Shown here in pieces: positions 34,435-43,246 of a stretch of 64,000 nt of DNA. The DNA comes from UBA11358 sp049517655 (GTDB lineage Bacteria; Verrucomicrobiota; Verrucomicrobiia; Limisphaerales; UBA11358). The first letter of the stretch is position 1. Each line of letters starts with the position of its first letter. The translations under genes and the position numbers were made by a program. The DNA lies in contig JBEKRQ010000002.1 in the NCBI GenBank assembly GCA_049517655.1, positions 124,001 to 188,000 on the forward strand, given 5' to 3'. The notes under the pieces are model-generated. The model saw only the letters and a program-made list of their open reading frames with translations. It was not told the origin of the DNA and made no database searches.

Positions 34435-34503
34435 ATGAATGCAAAATGCACAACGCGAATCGGCTCCGTCCAACGGAGTAAGTTCGCGATTTTTTATGCC
34501 TGA
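34435..34503 (+). CDS. Putative leader peptide overlapping the pyrR start
   Basis: A 22-codon ORF (MNAKCTTRIG..., ending ...FAIFYA) with a good ribosome binding site AAGGA four bases upstream of its ATG. It reads through the whole terminator-like hairpin and stops at TGA 34501-34503, overlapping the pyrR ATG (34496-34498) by eight bases. pyrR itself has no Shine-Dalgarno at proper distance (nearest GGAG is 17 bases away), so reinitiation after the leader is the probable way pyrR is translated. The peptide sequence has no known match; its job would be to be translated. Confidence 0.5.
   Translation: MNAKCTTRIGSVQRSKFAIFYA
34454..34495 (+). terminator. Terminator-like hairpin with T-run directly before pyrR
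   Basis: Stem CGCGAA/TTCGCG (34454-34459 with 34483-34488), an internal loop, inner stem CTCCG/CGGAG around TCCAA, then GATTTTTT with six T (34490-34495) running into the pyrR ATG. Structurally an intrinsic terminator in an mRNA leader, thus an attenuator. The internal mismatch makes it weaker than a standard terminator, which suits regulated use. Confidence 0.55.
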
Positions 34504-35032
34504 ATCCGTTGTCATCCTCGATGCCGCCGCGATTCAGCGCGCGCTCACGCGCATCGCGCATGAAATCGCCGAGCACAACGAAATTGGCTCGGAGGTCGTG
34601 CTCGTCGGCATTCCTGAAGGTGGTGTGCCGCTTTCGCAACAGCTCGGAAAAATTCTCGCGGAAATTTGGAAACACACCGTGCCGCTCGGCAGTCTCGATG
34701 TTTCGATGCACCGCGACGATCTGGATCGACACGCCGCACCCAAGGTTTACCCCACCGTCATCCCGTTCGATGTAACCGGCAAAACCGTCGTGCTCGTGGA
34801 CGACGTGCTGTTCAGCGGCCGCACGATTCGTGCGGCGATGGATGCGCTGAACGATTTTGGCCGGCCAAAAAAAATTCAACTGGCCGTGCTCATTGACCGC
34901 GGACATCGCGAACTGCCGATCAAAGCGGATTTCGTCGGCAAAAATGTGCCGACCGCTGTGAGCGAAAAAATTCATGTGCGACTGGACGAACAGGGCGGCG
35001 AAAACGAAGTCGTGCTCGAAAGGCCAAAATGA
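34496..35032 (+). CDS. pyrR: PyrR bifunctional regulator / uracil phosphoribosyltransferase
   Basis: 178 residues from ATG 34496 (MPESVVILDAAAIQRAL). Type I phosphoribosyltransferase fold with the PRPP loop VVLVDDVLFSGRTIRAAMDA, the flexible GIPEGGVPLSQQL and DVSMHRDD, and LIDRGHRELPIKADFVGKN typical of PyrR. In Firmicutes and mycobacteria PyrR with UMP binds an RNA hairpin in pyr leaders to repress transcription or translation; such a hairpin is present just upstream here, so autoregulation is likely. pyrB overlaps its stop by four bases (ATGA). Confidence 0.95.
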   Translation: MPESVVILDAAAIQRALTRIAHEIAEHNEIGSEVVLVGIPEGGVPLSQQLGKILAEIWKHTVPLGSLDVSMHRDDLDRHAAPKVYPTVIPFDVTGKTVVLVDDVLFSGRTIRAAMDALNDFGRPKKIQLAVLIDRGHRELPIKADFVGKNVPTAVSEKIHVRLDEQGGENEVVLERPK

Positions 35033-35973
35033 TCTGGAACCGCAAACATCTGCTCGACATCGAATCGCTCACGGCGGATGAAATCATGACCGTGCTCGAC
35101 ACGGCGCGGGCGTTCAAGGCCGTCGGCGAACGCGCGATCAAGAAAGTTCCCGCCCTGCGCGGCAAAACGGTGGTGAATTTGTTTATTGAACCTTCGACAC
35201 GGACGCGCATCAGTTTTGAACTGGCCGAGCAACGGTTGTCGGCGGACATCATTAATTTTTCCACAGAGGCGTCGTCGTTCAAAAAAGGCGAGACGCTCAA
35301 GGACACCGCGCGCAACCTTGAGGCGCTCAACGTCGATTTCATCGTCATCCGTCACAGCGCGTCGGGCGCGCCGCATTTTCTGTCGCGGGTGCTCAATGCC
35401 AGCGTCATCAATGCCGGCGACGGGGCGCACGAACATCCCACGCAGGCGCTACTTGACGCGCTCACCATTCTCGAACGCAAGGGAAAAATCGAGGGGCTGA
35501 ACGTCACAATCCTGGGCGATATTCTTTACAGCCGCGTCGCGCGCTCGAATATTTGGGCGCTCAAAAAACTTGGCGCGCACGTGACGCTCTGCGGCCCGGC
35601 CACGCTCGTGCCCAAGACGTTCGAGCAAATGGGCTGCCGCGTGACTTACAATGTTGACGAAGCGATCCGCGAGGCGGACATCATTCATTTGCTTCGCATC
35701 CAGCATGAGCGCCAGCGCAAGACAATGTTTCCCGGCATCAATGAATACACACAACTCTTTGGCCTTAACAAGACGCGACTGGCAAAATGCAAACCGGATG
35801 CGCTCATCATGCATCCCGGGCCGATTAATCGCGGCGTGGAAATTGACAGTGAAATCGCCGATTGCGGGCGTTCGCTGATTTTGGAGCAGGTGACCAACGG
35901 CCTCGCCGTGCGCATGGCGGTCCTGTTTTTGTTGAACGGCGGCAAAGGACCACAGGAAATTGCGGCGGGTTAG
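35029..35973 (+). CDS. pyrB: Aspartate carbamoyltransferase catalytic subunit
   Basis: Joins carbamoyl phosphate and aspartate, the first committed pyrimidine step. 314 residues. The carbamoyl-phosphate site STRTRISFELAEQRLSAD (about 55-72) and HPTQALLDALTI (about 135) are intact, and aspartate-binding residues are in LLRIQHERQ and HPGPINRGVE. No pyrI regulatory subunit follows, so feedback is expected to rest on PyrR. Translationally coupled to pyrR. It is convergent with purF; the two stop codons overlap by two to four bases. Confidence 0.96.
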   Translation: MIWNRKHLLDIESLTADEIMTVLDTARAFKAVGERAIKKVPALRGKTVVNLFIEPSTRTRISFELAEQRLSADIINFSTEASSFKKGETLKDTARNLEALNVDFIVIRHSASGAPHFLSRVLNASVINAGDGAHEHPTQALLDALTILERKGKIEGLNVTILGDILYSRVARSNIWALKKLGAHVTLCGPATLVPKTFEQMGCRVTYNVDEAIREADIIHLLRIQHERQRKTMFPGINEYTQLFGLNKTRLAKCKPDALIMHPGPINRGVEIDSEIADCGRSLILEQVTNGLAVRMAVLFLLNGGKGPQEIAAG

Positions 35974-37436
35974 ACCGGAAGCAATTTGATTTGCTCGCTA
36001 TCCTTCTGCACGGCTTCACCAAGCGTTTGCGCCTGGTGGCGGCGGTGTTCGATGATCTGCTTGTCGAGCACCGGATCATAGGGCATGGGATATTGGCCGT
36101 CGTAACAAGCCATGCAGAATGATTCCTTCGGCAAACCGGTGGCCTTGACCATGCCCGCCTGCGAAAGATAGTGCAATGAATCAGCGTTCAGGAAACGGCG
36201 GATTTCATTCAGGCTGTGGTTTGCGGCCATGAGTTTGCCGCGGTCGGGAAAATCAATTCCATACACGCAGGGGTTCATGTGCGGCGGACAACTCACCAGC
36301 ACATGAACCTCCTTCGCGCCGGCTTCTTTGAGCGTTTTAACGCGCGCTTTGCAGGTCGTGCCACGCACGATGGAATCGTCCACGATGACGACGCGCTTGT
36401 TTTTCACGAGTGACGCAATCAAATTCAATTTTACGCGCACATCAAAGTCGCGAATCAATTGCGTCGGCTGTAAAAAACTGCGCCCGACGTAGTGATTGCG
36501 AATGAATGCCATCTCGAACGGCACGCCGGATTGCTCCGAATAACCGAGCGCCGCGCACACGCCGCTGTCGGGCACGGGAACAATGATGTCGGCGGCAATG
36601 GGATATTCGCGCGCGAGTTGGCGGCCCAATTCCTTGCGAACTCCATAAACGCTGCGCCCGCCAATGGTGCTGTCCGGTCGCGCAAAATAAACATATTCAA
36701 AAATACAAAACGCCCGGCGCGTGTGCTCGGGAAATGCCTGAAGGCTGACCAAACCCTTTTCGTTGATGATGACAATTTCGCCCGGCGCAATGTCACGGAC
36801 AAATTCCGCCTGAATCTGGTCGAACGCGACGGATTCGCTCGCCAGCACCCAGGAACCGTTGATGCGGCCAAGCGCCAGCGGACGGAACCCGAACGGGTCG
36901 CGCGCGCCGATCAATTCCTTCTCGGTCATGATGACGAGTGAGTAGGCGCCTTCGATGCGACGTAGAGTCTGGACGAGTGTGTTTTCGACGCCGCCGAGAG
37001 TCGGTTGCGCGAGCATCATGATGATGATTTCGCTGTCCACGGTCGTTTGGAACACCAGGCCATGCTGTTCGAGTTCATCCCGGAGCTTGGCGGCGTTGGT
37101 CAGATTGCCATTGTGGGCGACGGCGATTTGCCCGCGCATGCAATCCACCGTGAGCGGCTGGGCATTGCGCAGGTGCGATGAACCGGTGGTGGAATAACGC
37201 GTGTGGCCGACGGCCATGTTTCCGACGAGGTCGTGCAAAATGTGCGGATTAAAAACCTGCGGCACAAGTCCCATGCCGTGATGCTTGAAAAAATTTCCGT
37301 CGTGGCAGGTGACAATGCCCGCGCTTTCCTGCCCGCGATGTTGGAGCGCATAAAGGCCGTAGTAGGTGAGTTCAGCGGCATTCGGATGCCCGAAAATGCC
37401 GAACACGCCGCAGTAGTGCTTGGGATAATATTGCAT
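35970..37436 (-). CDS. purF: Amidophosphoribosyltransferase
   Basis: First enzyme of purine synthesis: PRPP plus glutamine to phosphoribosylamine. 488 residues. The Ntn-type nucleophile is Cys 9 (MQYYPKHY|CGVFGIFG), so an eight-residue propeptide must be removed. The PRPP motif is VVIVDDSIVRGTTCK. Cysteines at the positions of the B. subtilis-type [4Fe-4S] cluster are seen in FCIFEYVYFARPDS, HMNPCVYGIDF and FCMACYDGQYP, suggesting an oxygen-sensitive, cluster-containing enzyme. Next to but not co-directional with pyrB. Confidence 0.96.
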   Translation of the reverse strand: MQYYPKHYCGVFGIFGHPNAAELTYYGLYALQHRGQESAGIVTCHDGNFFKHHGMGLVPQVFNPHILHDLVGNMAVGHTRYSTTGSSHLRNAQPLTVDCMRGQIAVAHNGNLTNAAKLRDELEQHGLVFQTTVDSEIIIMMLAQPTLGGVENTLVQTLRRIEGAYSLVIMTEKELIGARDPFGFRPLALGRINGSWVLASESVAFDQIQAEFVRDIAPGEIVIINEKGLVSLQAFPEHTRRAFCIFEYVYFARPDSTIGGRSVYGVRKELGRQLAREYPIAADIIVPVPDSGVCAALGYSEQSGVPFEMAFIRNHYVGRSFLQPTQLIRDFDVRVKLNLIASLVKNKRVVIVDDSIVRGTTCKARVKTLKEAGAKEVHVLVSCPPHMNPCVYGIDFPDRGKLMAANHSLNEIRRFLNADSLHYLSQAGMVKATGLPKESFCMACYDGQYPMPYDPVLDKQIIEHRRHQAQTLGEAVQKDSEQIKLLPV

Positions 37437-37514
37437 CGTTCGCTCGCGCCCGCCGCTGAATTATCACAGACGCGAACGAGGTGCGCAAGTCGGAACAAAA
37501 TGTCCCCGCAATCC

Positions 37515-37943
37515 TTAGCCGGCTTTCGTTCCGATATTCAAATATGGCGCAAGTTTTGCGGCCAATTCCTCCGGAATGCGCCTCGGTTTTTCATCCAGGC
37601 CGGTGCAAACGTGAAACGTTTCGGCTTCAAGAACAAGTTTGCCGGTTTGAGCGATGACACGGTGGGCAAAATTCAGTCGCACGTGTTCGATGGCCGTCGG
37701 CCAGACTTCGATCGCCAGCACATCGTCGTAACGCGCAGGTGATTTGTAGCGCAGACAGGCTTCAATGACCGGGAAAATCATGCCGCGCTCCTGCCACTCC
37801 AGAACTGTCGTGCCCAGTTTCCGAAGAAATTCCCCGCGCGCCGCTTCGAGCATATCGAGGTAGCGCGAGTGATAAACGTGGTTGCCGACGGTGCATTCGG
37901 CATAAGTGACACGATGCGCGTAACGAAACGTTTCAACGGTCAT
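37515..37943 (-). CDS. Acyl-CoA thioesterase, hotdog fold (YbgC/4HBT-like)
   Basis: 142 residues of the YbgC/4-hydroxybenzoyl-CoA thioesterase family. The active-site region reads RVTYAECTVGNHVYHSRYLDMLEAARGEFL; most relatives have D at the catalytic point of YxDTDxxGHVNN-like motifs, whereas here the order is AECTVGNHVYHSRY, so the Asp may be replaced by Glu or the following residues. Substrate unknown; tol-pal genes, the usual neighbours of ybgC, are absent. It is 79 bases upstream of purF on the same strand. Confidence 0.8.
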   Translation of the reverse strand: MTVETFRYAHRVTYAECTVGNHVYHSRYLDMLEAARGEFLRKLGTTVLEWQERGMIFPVIEACLRYKSPARYDDVLAIEVWPTAIEHVRLNFAHRVIAQTGKLVLEAETFHVCTGLDEKPRRIPEELAAKLAPYLNIGTKAG

Positions 37944-38147
37944 GGCGCGAGGTTAGGTCGGCAAACACAAAGTTCAAGGTCGAAACAAATGGAAAGCATA
38001 CCACTCATTTTTTGTCCGAAGAAAGCCAAAAAAAACAACGTTGCACGAACTGCTTTTGGAGTTATGTTGGCAGCGTGGGCTGGCGGTGGGCAGCTGTCGC
38101 CCGCACGGTTGTGTATTCAGGTTTTTGCGGTATTGTCACTTTCAATC

Positions 38148-38564
38148 ATGGCCTTAACGAAAGTTAGTTCGACAGTGCATTTTGTTTCGCGTGGCGCGAC
38201 GTTAGGCGGGCGCGGTGGCGCGGCCAGCGGACATTGGGTACCGAACACGGACGTGTATGCCACTGAGAGCGGCCTTGTCATCAAGGTGGAACTGGCCGGC
38301 ATGAAAAGTGACGGTCTTGAAATCACCGTCGAAGGCAATCGCCTGCGCGTTGCCGGCAACCGTCCGGATGGTTGTCGGGCGGGTGGTAAGTGTAATTTTC
38401 TCGTGATGGAAATCAGTTACGGGCCTTTCGAAAGCATGCTCGAATTGCCGCCGGGTTACGATTTAAGCCGGGCCAAGGCGATTTACTTGAATGGTTTTCT
38501 GCGGATTGACGTGCCGGTGGCGCTTCAGCCGCATTCCAAGGTGCCGATTGCCAAGGAAAATTAG
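38148..38564 (+). CDS. Small heat shock protein (Hsp20/alpha-crystallin)
   Basis: 138 residues from the ATG at 38148 (MALTKVSSTVHFVSRGATLG). An alpha-crystallin domain (about 30-130) shows WVPNTDVYATESGLVIKVEL, AGMKSDGLEITVEGNRLRVA and the C-terminal GFLRIDVPV followed by an IXI-like VPIA. A Cys-containing loop GCRAGGKC is unusual for the family. The 200 bases upstream hold an in-frame extension to 37989 that I consider untranslated. ATP-independent holdase for unfolding proteins; the adjacent lon protease suggests a stress-response pair. Confidence 0.88.
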   Translation: MALTKVSSTVHFVSRGATLGGRGGAASGHWVPNTDVYATESGLVIKVELAGMKSDGLEITVEGNRLRVAGNRPDGCRAGGKCNFLVMEISYGPFESMLELPPGYDLSRAKAIYLNGFLRIDVPVALQPHSKVPIAKEN

Positions 38565-38616
38565 CCGCGCATAAATCTTTCCCCGCGCGGCGGCATCTAG
38601 TAACTTGGGAACAACG

Positions 38617-41010
38617 ATGGCTTCGCCGGAGACAGAATTTGTCAGCATTCTTGGCGCCGAGGATTCGGGAACGCCGCCACGAATTTCTTCGCATTCCCTC
38701 CCGGACATCCTGCCGATTCTCGGTCTGTCAGATATTGTGATTTTCCCCGGCACGCTTGTGCCATTGCTTGTGGAAACGGGATCAAGCCTCCGGTTGATTG
38801 ATGACATCGTGGCGGGCGACCGGCTGCTGGGCGTTGTGCTGCAGTGCAAGCCCGAGGTTGTCGAACCGAAACCGGAAGACTTGCACGAAGTCGGCTGTGT
38901 CTCGCGACTGGTGAAAATGATAAAATTTCCCGACGGCACCGCACGCGTGATGGTCGAAGGACTGTGGCGCATCCGCATCAAGGAATATTTGCCATTGGCA
39001 CTGTATTTGCGCGCGCACCATGAACTGCTCCACGACGAGACGGAAGATTCCATTGAGTTGCAGGCGATACTGCGTAATGCGCACAAGCAATTCGAGGAAA
39101 TCACCAAAATGTCGCCCGCGCTCTCGGATCAGGTCAAAATCGCCGCGCTGAACACCGAACAGCCCGGACATTTCGCCGATCTCATCGCCAGCAATTTGAA
39201 CTTGAGCCTCGACGACCGGCAAAAGCTGCTTGAGACGGTTTCCGTTCGCGAGCGCCTGCAGAAGCTGTTGCCCATGCTTAATCGCGAGCATGAAGTGCTT
39301 GCGCTCAGTTCCAAAATTCAAAACGATGTCGCGTCTTCAATCGCCAGAACGCAGCGCGATTTTTTCCTGCGCGAACAAATGCGCGCCATCCAGCGTGAAT
39401 TGGGTGAAAGCGAGCTGGGCACCGGCGAAACCAAATTATTGCGCGAAAAAATCGAGCAGACGCCCATGACCGCCGAAGCGCGCAAAGCCACCGAGCAGGA
39501 ACTCGAACGTCTTCAGCAAACACCGCCCGCCGCCGCCGAATACGCCGTCTCGCGGAATTATCTCGACTGGATTTTGAATTTGCCGTGGGAAAAGGAAACC
39601 GAGGACAAATTGGATTTGAAAGCAGCGGAAAAAATTTTGAATGAGCAGCATTTCGGTCTGGAAAAAATCAAGGATCGTTTGCTCGAATTTATTGCCGTCA
39701 TCAAACGCCGCAAACAGATCAAAGGGCCGATTCTTTGTCTTGTCGGCCCGCCCGGTGTCGGCAAGACATCGCTCGGCAAAAGCGTGGCCGAAGCGCTCGG
39801 TCGGAAATTCGCGCGCCTCTCGCTCGGCGGCATGCGCGATGAAGCCGAGATCCGTGGCCACAGGCGCACTTATGTCGGCGCGATGCCCGGACGGTTCATC
39901 CAGACGCTGCGCCGCGTCGAGAGCCGCAATCCGGTCATTTTGATCGACGAATTGGACAAGGTCGGCGCGGATTTTCGAGGCGACCCGGCGGCGGCGCTGC
40001 TTGAAGTGCTCGACCCCGAGCAGAATGTCGCGTTTACCGATCATTACCTCGACCTGCCGTTTGACCTGTCGCGCGTGTTGTTCATCACCACGGCAAACTG
40101 GCTTGAGCCGATTCACCCCGCGTTGCGCGACCGGCTCGAAGTCATTGAACTGCCCAGTTACACCGAGTCCGAAAAATTGCAGATCGCCAAACGTTATCTC
40201 GCCCCGCGCCAAATCGAGGAGCACGGCCTCACGCAGCAGGACCTGAAATTCACCGACGCCGCGCTCCGCAAACTCATCCGTGAATACACACGCGAAGCCG
40301 GTGTGCGGCAGTTGGAACGCGAAATCGCCGCGCTGGCGCGCAAGGCCGTGCGGAAAATTATTTCCCGCAACGGCGTGGCCGCGACGCTCAAGCTCGATGC
40401 AAGTGGATTGAAAAATTATTTGGGCTATGCGCCATTCGTTTCTGAAACGGCGGAGAAAATCACCGAATGCGGCATCGCCACCGGCCTCGCCTGGACGCCG
40501 GTCGGCGGCGACATTTTGTTCATCGAAGCGACGCGGATGAGCGGCAAGGGTAATCTGCTTTTGACCGGCTCACTCGGCGAAGTGATGAAAGAAAGCGCGC
40601 AAACGGCGGTAAGTTATTTGCGCAGTCAGGCCAAATCACTTGACTTGGATTTGAGCAATTACAACAAATTCGATTTTCACATTCACGTACCCGCCGGTGC
40701 GACGCCGAAAGACGGGCCAAGCGCGGGCGTGGCCATCGTCGCGGCACTGGCATCGCTGCTAACCAAGCGGCGCGTACGTTTCCGCGTCGCGATGACCGGT
40801 GAAATCAGCCTGCGCGGCCGGGTGCTGCGCGTCGGCGGCGTCAAGGAAAAGGTGCTGGCCGCGGTGCGCTTTGGCATCAAGGAAGTCATTTTGCCGGAAC
40901 TAAACAAATCGGACTGGCTGGACGTGCCGGCGGAAGTGCGCGCAAAACTCAAAGTCCATTTCGTCCGGCACATTTCGGACGTTATACGGCTGGCGCTGGA
41001 GCCGAAATGA
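38617..41010 (+). CDS. lon: ATP-dependent protease Lon
   Basis: 797 residues from ATG 38617; an in-frame TTG 12 bases upstream is less likely. The order is the usual one: LON substrate domain (about 25-220), coiled helical region, AAA+ module with Walker A GPPGVGKTSLGKS (about 377) and Walker B VILIDELDK, sensor regions, and the C-terminal Ser-Lys protease with KDGPSAGVAIVAAL (Ser about 702) and GGVKEKVLAAVRFG (catalytic Lys). Degrades damaged and some regulatory proteins in the cytosol. Its last codon overlaps the next ORF (ATGA). Confidence 0.97.
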   Translation: MASPETEFVSILGAEDSGTPPRISSHSLPDILPILGLSDIVIFPGTLVPLLVETGSSLRLIDDIVAGDRLLGVVLQCKPEVVEPKPEDLHEVGCVSRLVKMIKFPDGTARVMVEGLWRIRIKEYLPLALYLRAHHELLHDETEDSIELQAILRNAHKQFEEITKMSPALSDQVKIAALNTEQPGHFADLIASNLNLSLDDRQKLLETVSVRERLQKLLPMLNREHEVLALSSKIQNDVASSIARTQRDFFLREQMRAIQRELGESELGTGETKLLREKIEQTPMTAEARKATEQELERLQQTPPAAAEYAVSRNYLDWILNLPWEKETEDKLDLKAAEKILNEQHFGLEKIKDRLLEFIAVIKRRKQIKGPILCLVGPPGVGKTSLGKSVAEALGRKFARLSLGGMRDEAEIRGHRRTYVGAMPGRFIQTLRRVESRNPVILIDELDKVGADFRGDPAAALLEVLDPEQNVAFTDHYLDLPFDLSRVLFITTANWLEPIHPALRDRLEVIELPSYTESEKLQIAKRYLAPRQIEEHGLTQQDLKFTDAALRKLIREYTREAGVRQLEREIAALARKAVRKIISRNGVAATLKLDASGLKNYLGYAPFVSETAEKITECGIATGLAWTPVGGDILFIEATRMSGKGNLLLTGSLGEVMKESAQTAVSYLRSQAKSLDLDLSNYNKFDFHIHVPAGATPKDGPSAGVAIVAALASLLTKRRVRFRVAMTGEISLRGRVLRVGGVKEKVLAAVRFGIKEVILPELNKSDWLDVPAEVRAKLKVHFVRHISDVIRLALEPK

Positions 41011-41723
41011 AGTCACGGCTTGCAGTCTTTACATGGAGTCTGCTGGCCGCCGGTGGTGCGTTTGCTTCGGCGACGAACGATTTGTCCGACGCGGAAATTC
41101 AAGGACGCCAACTCGCACAGCAGCTTTGCGAAGCGCGCCCGACGGAAAACCTCACAAACACGGGTGCTTTGCAAATTCGCAACGGCAATGGAATGCGCAC
41201 TGAAATTTCCGTTAAGTTTCAGACGATTGCGACAGCAGCAAATTGGCTGACGATTTACGAAACCACGAGCGAGGCCTATCGTATAAAACTCATCGTTGTT
41301 CACGGCGACAAACAACCCAGCCGGTATCAATTTCGAGAAGGCGACTTAACCGGAAACGAAATTATGACACCCTTTGCTGGTTCGGATTTTTGGATTGCCG
41401 ATTTAGGCCTGGAATTTTTCCATTGGCCGGAGCAGAAAATTTTGAAGCACGAAATGCGGCGGGGATGTTCATGCAAGGTTTTGGAAAGTACGAACCCGAA
41501 TCCGTCCATAAACGGCTACTTGCGCGTGGTTTCATGGATTGATAATGAGAGCGGTGGCATCGTTTACGCCGAGGCTTACGATGCGAAGGACAGGTTGCTG
41601 AAGGAATTTGATCCGAAATCGTTCAAAAAAGTGAACGGCCAATGGGAACTTCAGGACACGGAGATTCGCAACGTCCAGACCGGCTCGCGCACGCGATTGG
41701 AGTTTGATTTGAAGTCAAAGTGA
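41007..41723 (+). CDS. Outer-membrane lipoprotein-sorting protein-like (LolA-like fold)
   Basis: 238 residues with a Sec signal peptide (about 1-22, cleaved near AFASA). The mature part shows YQFREGDLTGNEIMTPFAGS, DFWIADLGLEFFHWP, CKVLESTNPNPS and YAEAYDAKDRLLKEFDPKSF, a pattern I associate with proteins annotated as outer-membrane lipoprotein-sorting proteins (LolA/LppX-like beta-half-barrel). It would act in the periplasm, perhaps as a lipid or lipoprotein carrier. It is translationally coupled to lon, an unexpected partner. Confidence 0.7.
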   Translation: MKSRLAVFTWSLLAAGGAFASATNDLSDAEIQGRQLAQQLCEARPTENLTNTGALQIRNGNGMRTEISVKFQTIATAANWLTIYETTSEAYRIKLIVVHGDKQPSRYQFREGDLTGNEIMTPFAGSDFWIADLGLEFFHWPEQKILKHEMRRGCSCKVLESTNPNPSINGYLRVVSWIDNESGGIVYAEAYDAKDRLLKEFDPKSFKKVNGQWELQDTEIRNVQTGSRTRLEFDLKSK

Positions 41724-41771
41724 GGGTCGCCTCGCCAAGGCGACCGGACGGCTCGCCGAGCCGTCCCTACC
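41724..41771 (+). repeat. Twin-hairpin element after the LolA-like gene
   Basis: 48 bases directly after the TGA stop: GGTCGCC-TCGCCA-GGCGACC then GGACGGCTC-GCC-GAGCCGTCC, closing CCCTACC. Only the right end has the GTAGGG-type terminus; the left one starts GAGGGTCG, so the copy may be a slightly shortened form. Confidence 0.7.
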
Positions 41772-41829
41772 AATGATCGCGGCGCGCTTGACATCGTTTT
41801 GCCGAACGCCCACGCTGCGCGGCTGGATT

Positions 41830-42723
41830 ATGAAATCCGGCTTTTCCAGAATTTTTCCAGCGGCCTGCCTCGCCGCGCTTTTTGCGGCGCGGAGTCTCGC
41901 GGCGGAAACCAATTCAATGTTCACGAACGTCGACGCGGTGGTGAATGGTTATCTGCAAATCCAGGCGCAGCTTCACGACACGCAGTTGGCGCTGGAACAA
42001 AGCCGCGAGGAGGCCCGGCAAAGCGCCGCGGACACGGCCGCGCGCATCCAGGCGCTCGAACAAACCATCGCCGCGCAGCGCGCCGGCGACCTCGCGATGG
42101 CGCAGAAAAACCAGCAGTCCATGTTCATGCTGGCGGGTGCGTTCGGGTTGACGGTGCTGGCGGCGGTGCTGTTCATGTCCTATCTCCAATGGCGCTCGGT
42201 GGCGCGGCTGGTGGAAATCGCGTCGCGCCAGGACGCCGTGCTGGCGTCCGCCGGGGCCGTCCAACAACTCGTCGCGCCGGGTCGCGCGACGGTGGAGGTT
42301 TCCAACGCGCGCCTGCTCGACATCGTTGGACAACTGGAGAAAAAAATCCTCGAACTCGAAAGCGGCGGGCGGCTGCTGGCGGAGCCGGCGGTGAAGTCCG
42401 CCGACCCGCTCGCCGAGGGACAGACATTTCTCGACGCGAACGAGCCGCGGAAGGCGCTGGACTGTTTTGAAAAATTTCTGTCCGCGCAGCCGCAAAACCC
42501 GGAGGCACTGGTCAAAAAAGCGTCGGCGCTGGAAAAGCTCGACCGCGTGGACGAGGCGCTGGCGTGTTGCGACCGCGCCATTGCGGCGGACGGCGCGCTG
42601 GTCACGGCGTATTTGTATAAAGGCGGATTGCTCAACCGGCTGCAGCGTTATGATGAGGCATTGAAATGCTACGAGCAGGCGATACTGGCGAGGGACAAAA
42701 AATCCACGCCGAAGGTCAGTTGA
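41830..42723 (+). CDS. TPR-repeat envelope protein
   Basis: 297 residues from ATG 41830 (MKSGFSRIFPAACLAALFAA), a plausible signal peptide cleaved near SLAAE. A coiled-coil region of Gln/Glu/Arg (about 35-85) precedes one clear membrane segment (about 98-118, FMLAGAFGLTVLAAVLFMSYL), then a linker and two to three tetratricopeptide units at the C-terminus (QTFLDANEPRKALDCFEKFL, PEALVKKASALEKL, AYLYKGGLLNRLQRYDEALK). TPRs are likely to face the cytoplasm and bind proteins; no partner can be named. Ends with an eight-base convergent overlap with the next gene. Confidence 0.75.
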   Translation: MKSGFSRIFPAACLAALFAARSLAAETNSMFTNVDAVVNGYLQIQAQLHDTQLALEQSREEARQSAADTAARIQALEQTIAAQRAGDLAMAQKNQQSMFMLAGAFGLTVLAAVLFMSYLQWRSVARLVEIASRQDAVLASAGAVQQLVAPGRATVEVSNARLLDIVGQLEKKILELESGGRLLAEPAVKSADPLAEGQTFLDANEPRKALDCFEKFLSAQPQNPEALVKKASALEKLDRVDEALACCDRAIAADGALVTAYLYKGGLLNRLQRYDEALKCYEQAILARDKKSTPKVS

Positions 42724-43240
42724 AATTGATGCGGCTGCGCTCGGGTTCGAGCCGGCGGCGGGTCATTTCGATTTTCAACTTGAGCAGCTCGTGGTTTTCC
42801 TTCGACCGCTCGGAAAGTTCCTTTTCCAAATCCTGAATACGCTGCTCGTAGGCGCGGAGGCGTTCGAGCATCGGGGCCTGGACGGCTTCGAGGCGGCGAG
42901 AGAGTTCGGTGAGTTCCGCCGCCGCCTGTTGCTGGGCGCCGAGCAGTTCGCGGCGCTGGCTGGCCAGTTCCTGCACAATGGCGGCCTTGAGCGCCTCGAC
43001 CAGGTGCAACTCGAGGCTGGATTGCGCGGCTCGCAACACCGCGACAATGCTGGGCGGCGGCAGGAGCTGCGTTTTGCCGTGGAGAATTTTCCAGATGGAC
43101 TCGTTGGCGGCGGCCGTGCCATCGCGTCTGCAGACGGGACAATTCACCGCCACCGGCATCCGCCCGTCCACCGGCTGCACGTCAAAGGCGTATTTCTGGC
43201 CGCAATCGCAGATGATTTTGATGGGAATCATGACGGTCAT
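42716..43240 (-). CDS. Hypothetical protein: zinc-ribbon-like head and coiled coil
   Basis: 174 residues. The N-terminus has two cysteine pairs, CDCGQKYAF and CPVCRRDG, spaced like a zinc ribbon (C-x-C...C-x2-C). Residues about 75-165 are a long amphipathic helix rich in Glu, Leu, Arg and Gln (ELSRRLEAVQAPMLERLRAY, IQDLEKELSERSKENHELL), a coiled coil. Start at 43240 or at the ATG three codons later (MIPIKIICDCGQKY). No known family identified; it follows the small secreted protein at 43247 on the same strand and may be in the type II secretion transcript. Confidence 0.6.
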   Translation of the reverse strand: MTVMIPIKIICDCGQKYAFDVQPVDGRMPVAVNCPVCRRDGTAAANESIWKILHGKTQLLPPPSIVAVLRAAQSSLELHLVEALKAAIVQELASQRRELLGAQQQAAAELTELSRRLEAVQAPMLERLRAYEQRIQDLEKELSERSKENHELLKLKIEMTRRRLEPERSRINFN

Positions 43241-43246
43241 ATGCCT

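Noticed and set aside
34439..34495. pyrR starting at an upstream TTG (34439)
   Set aside because: The added residues are not PyrR-like and would be encoded across the terminator hairpin; ATG 34496 fits homologues.
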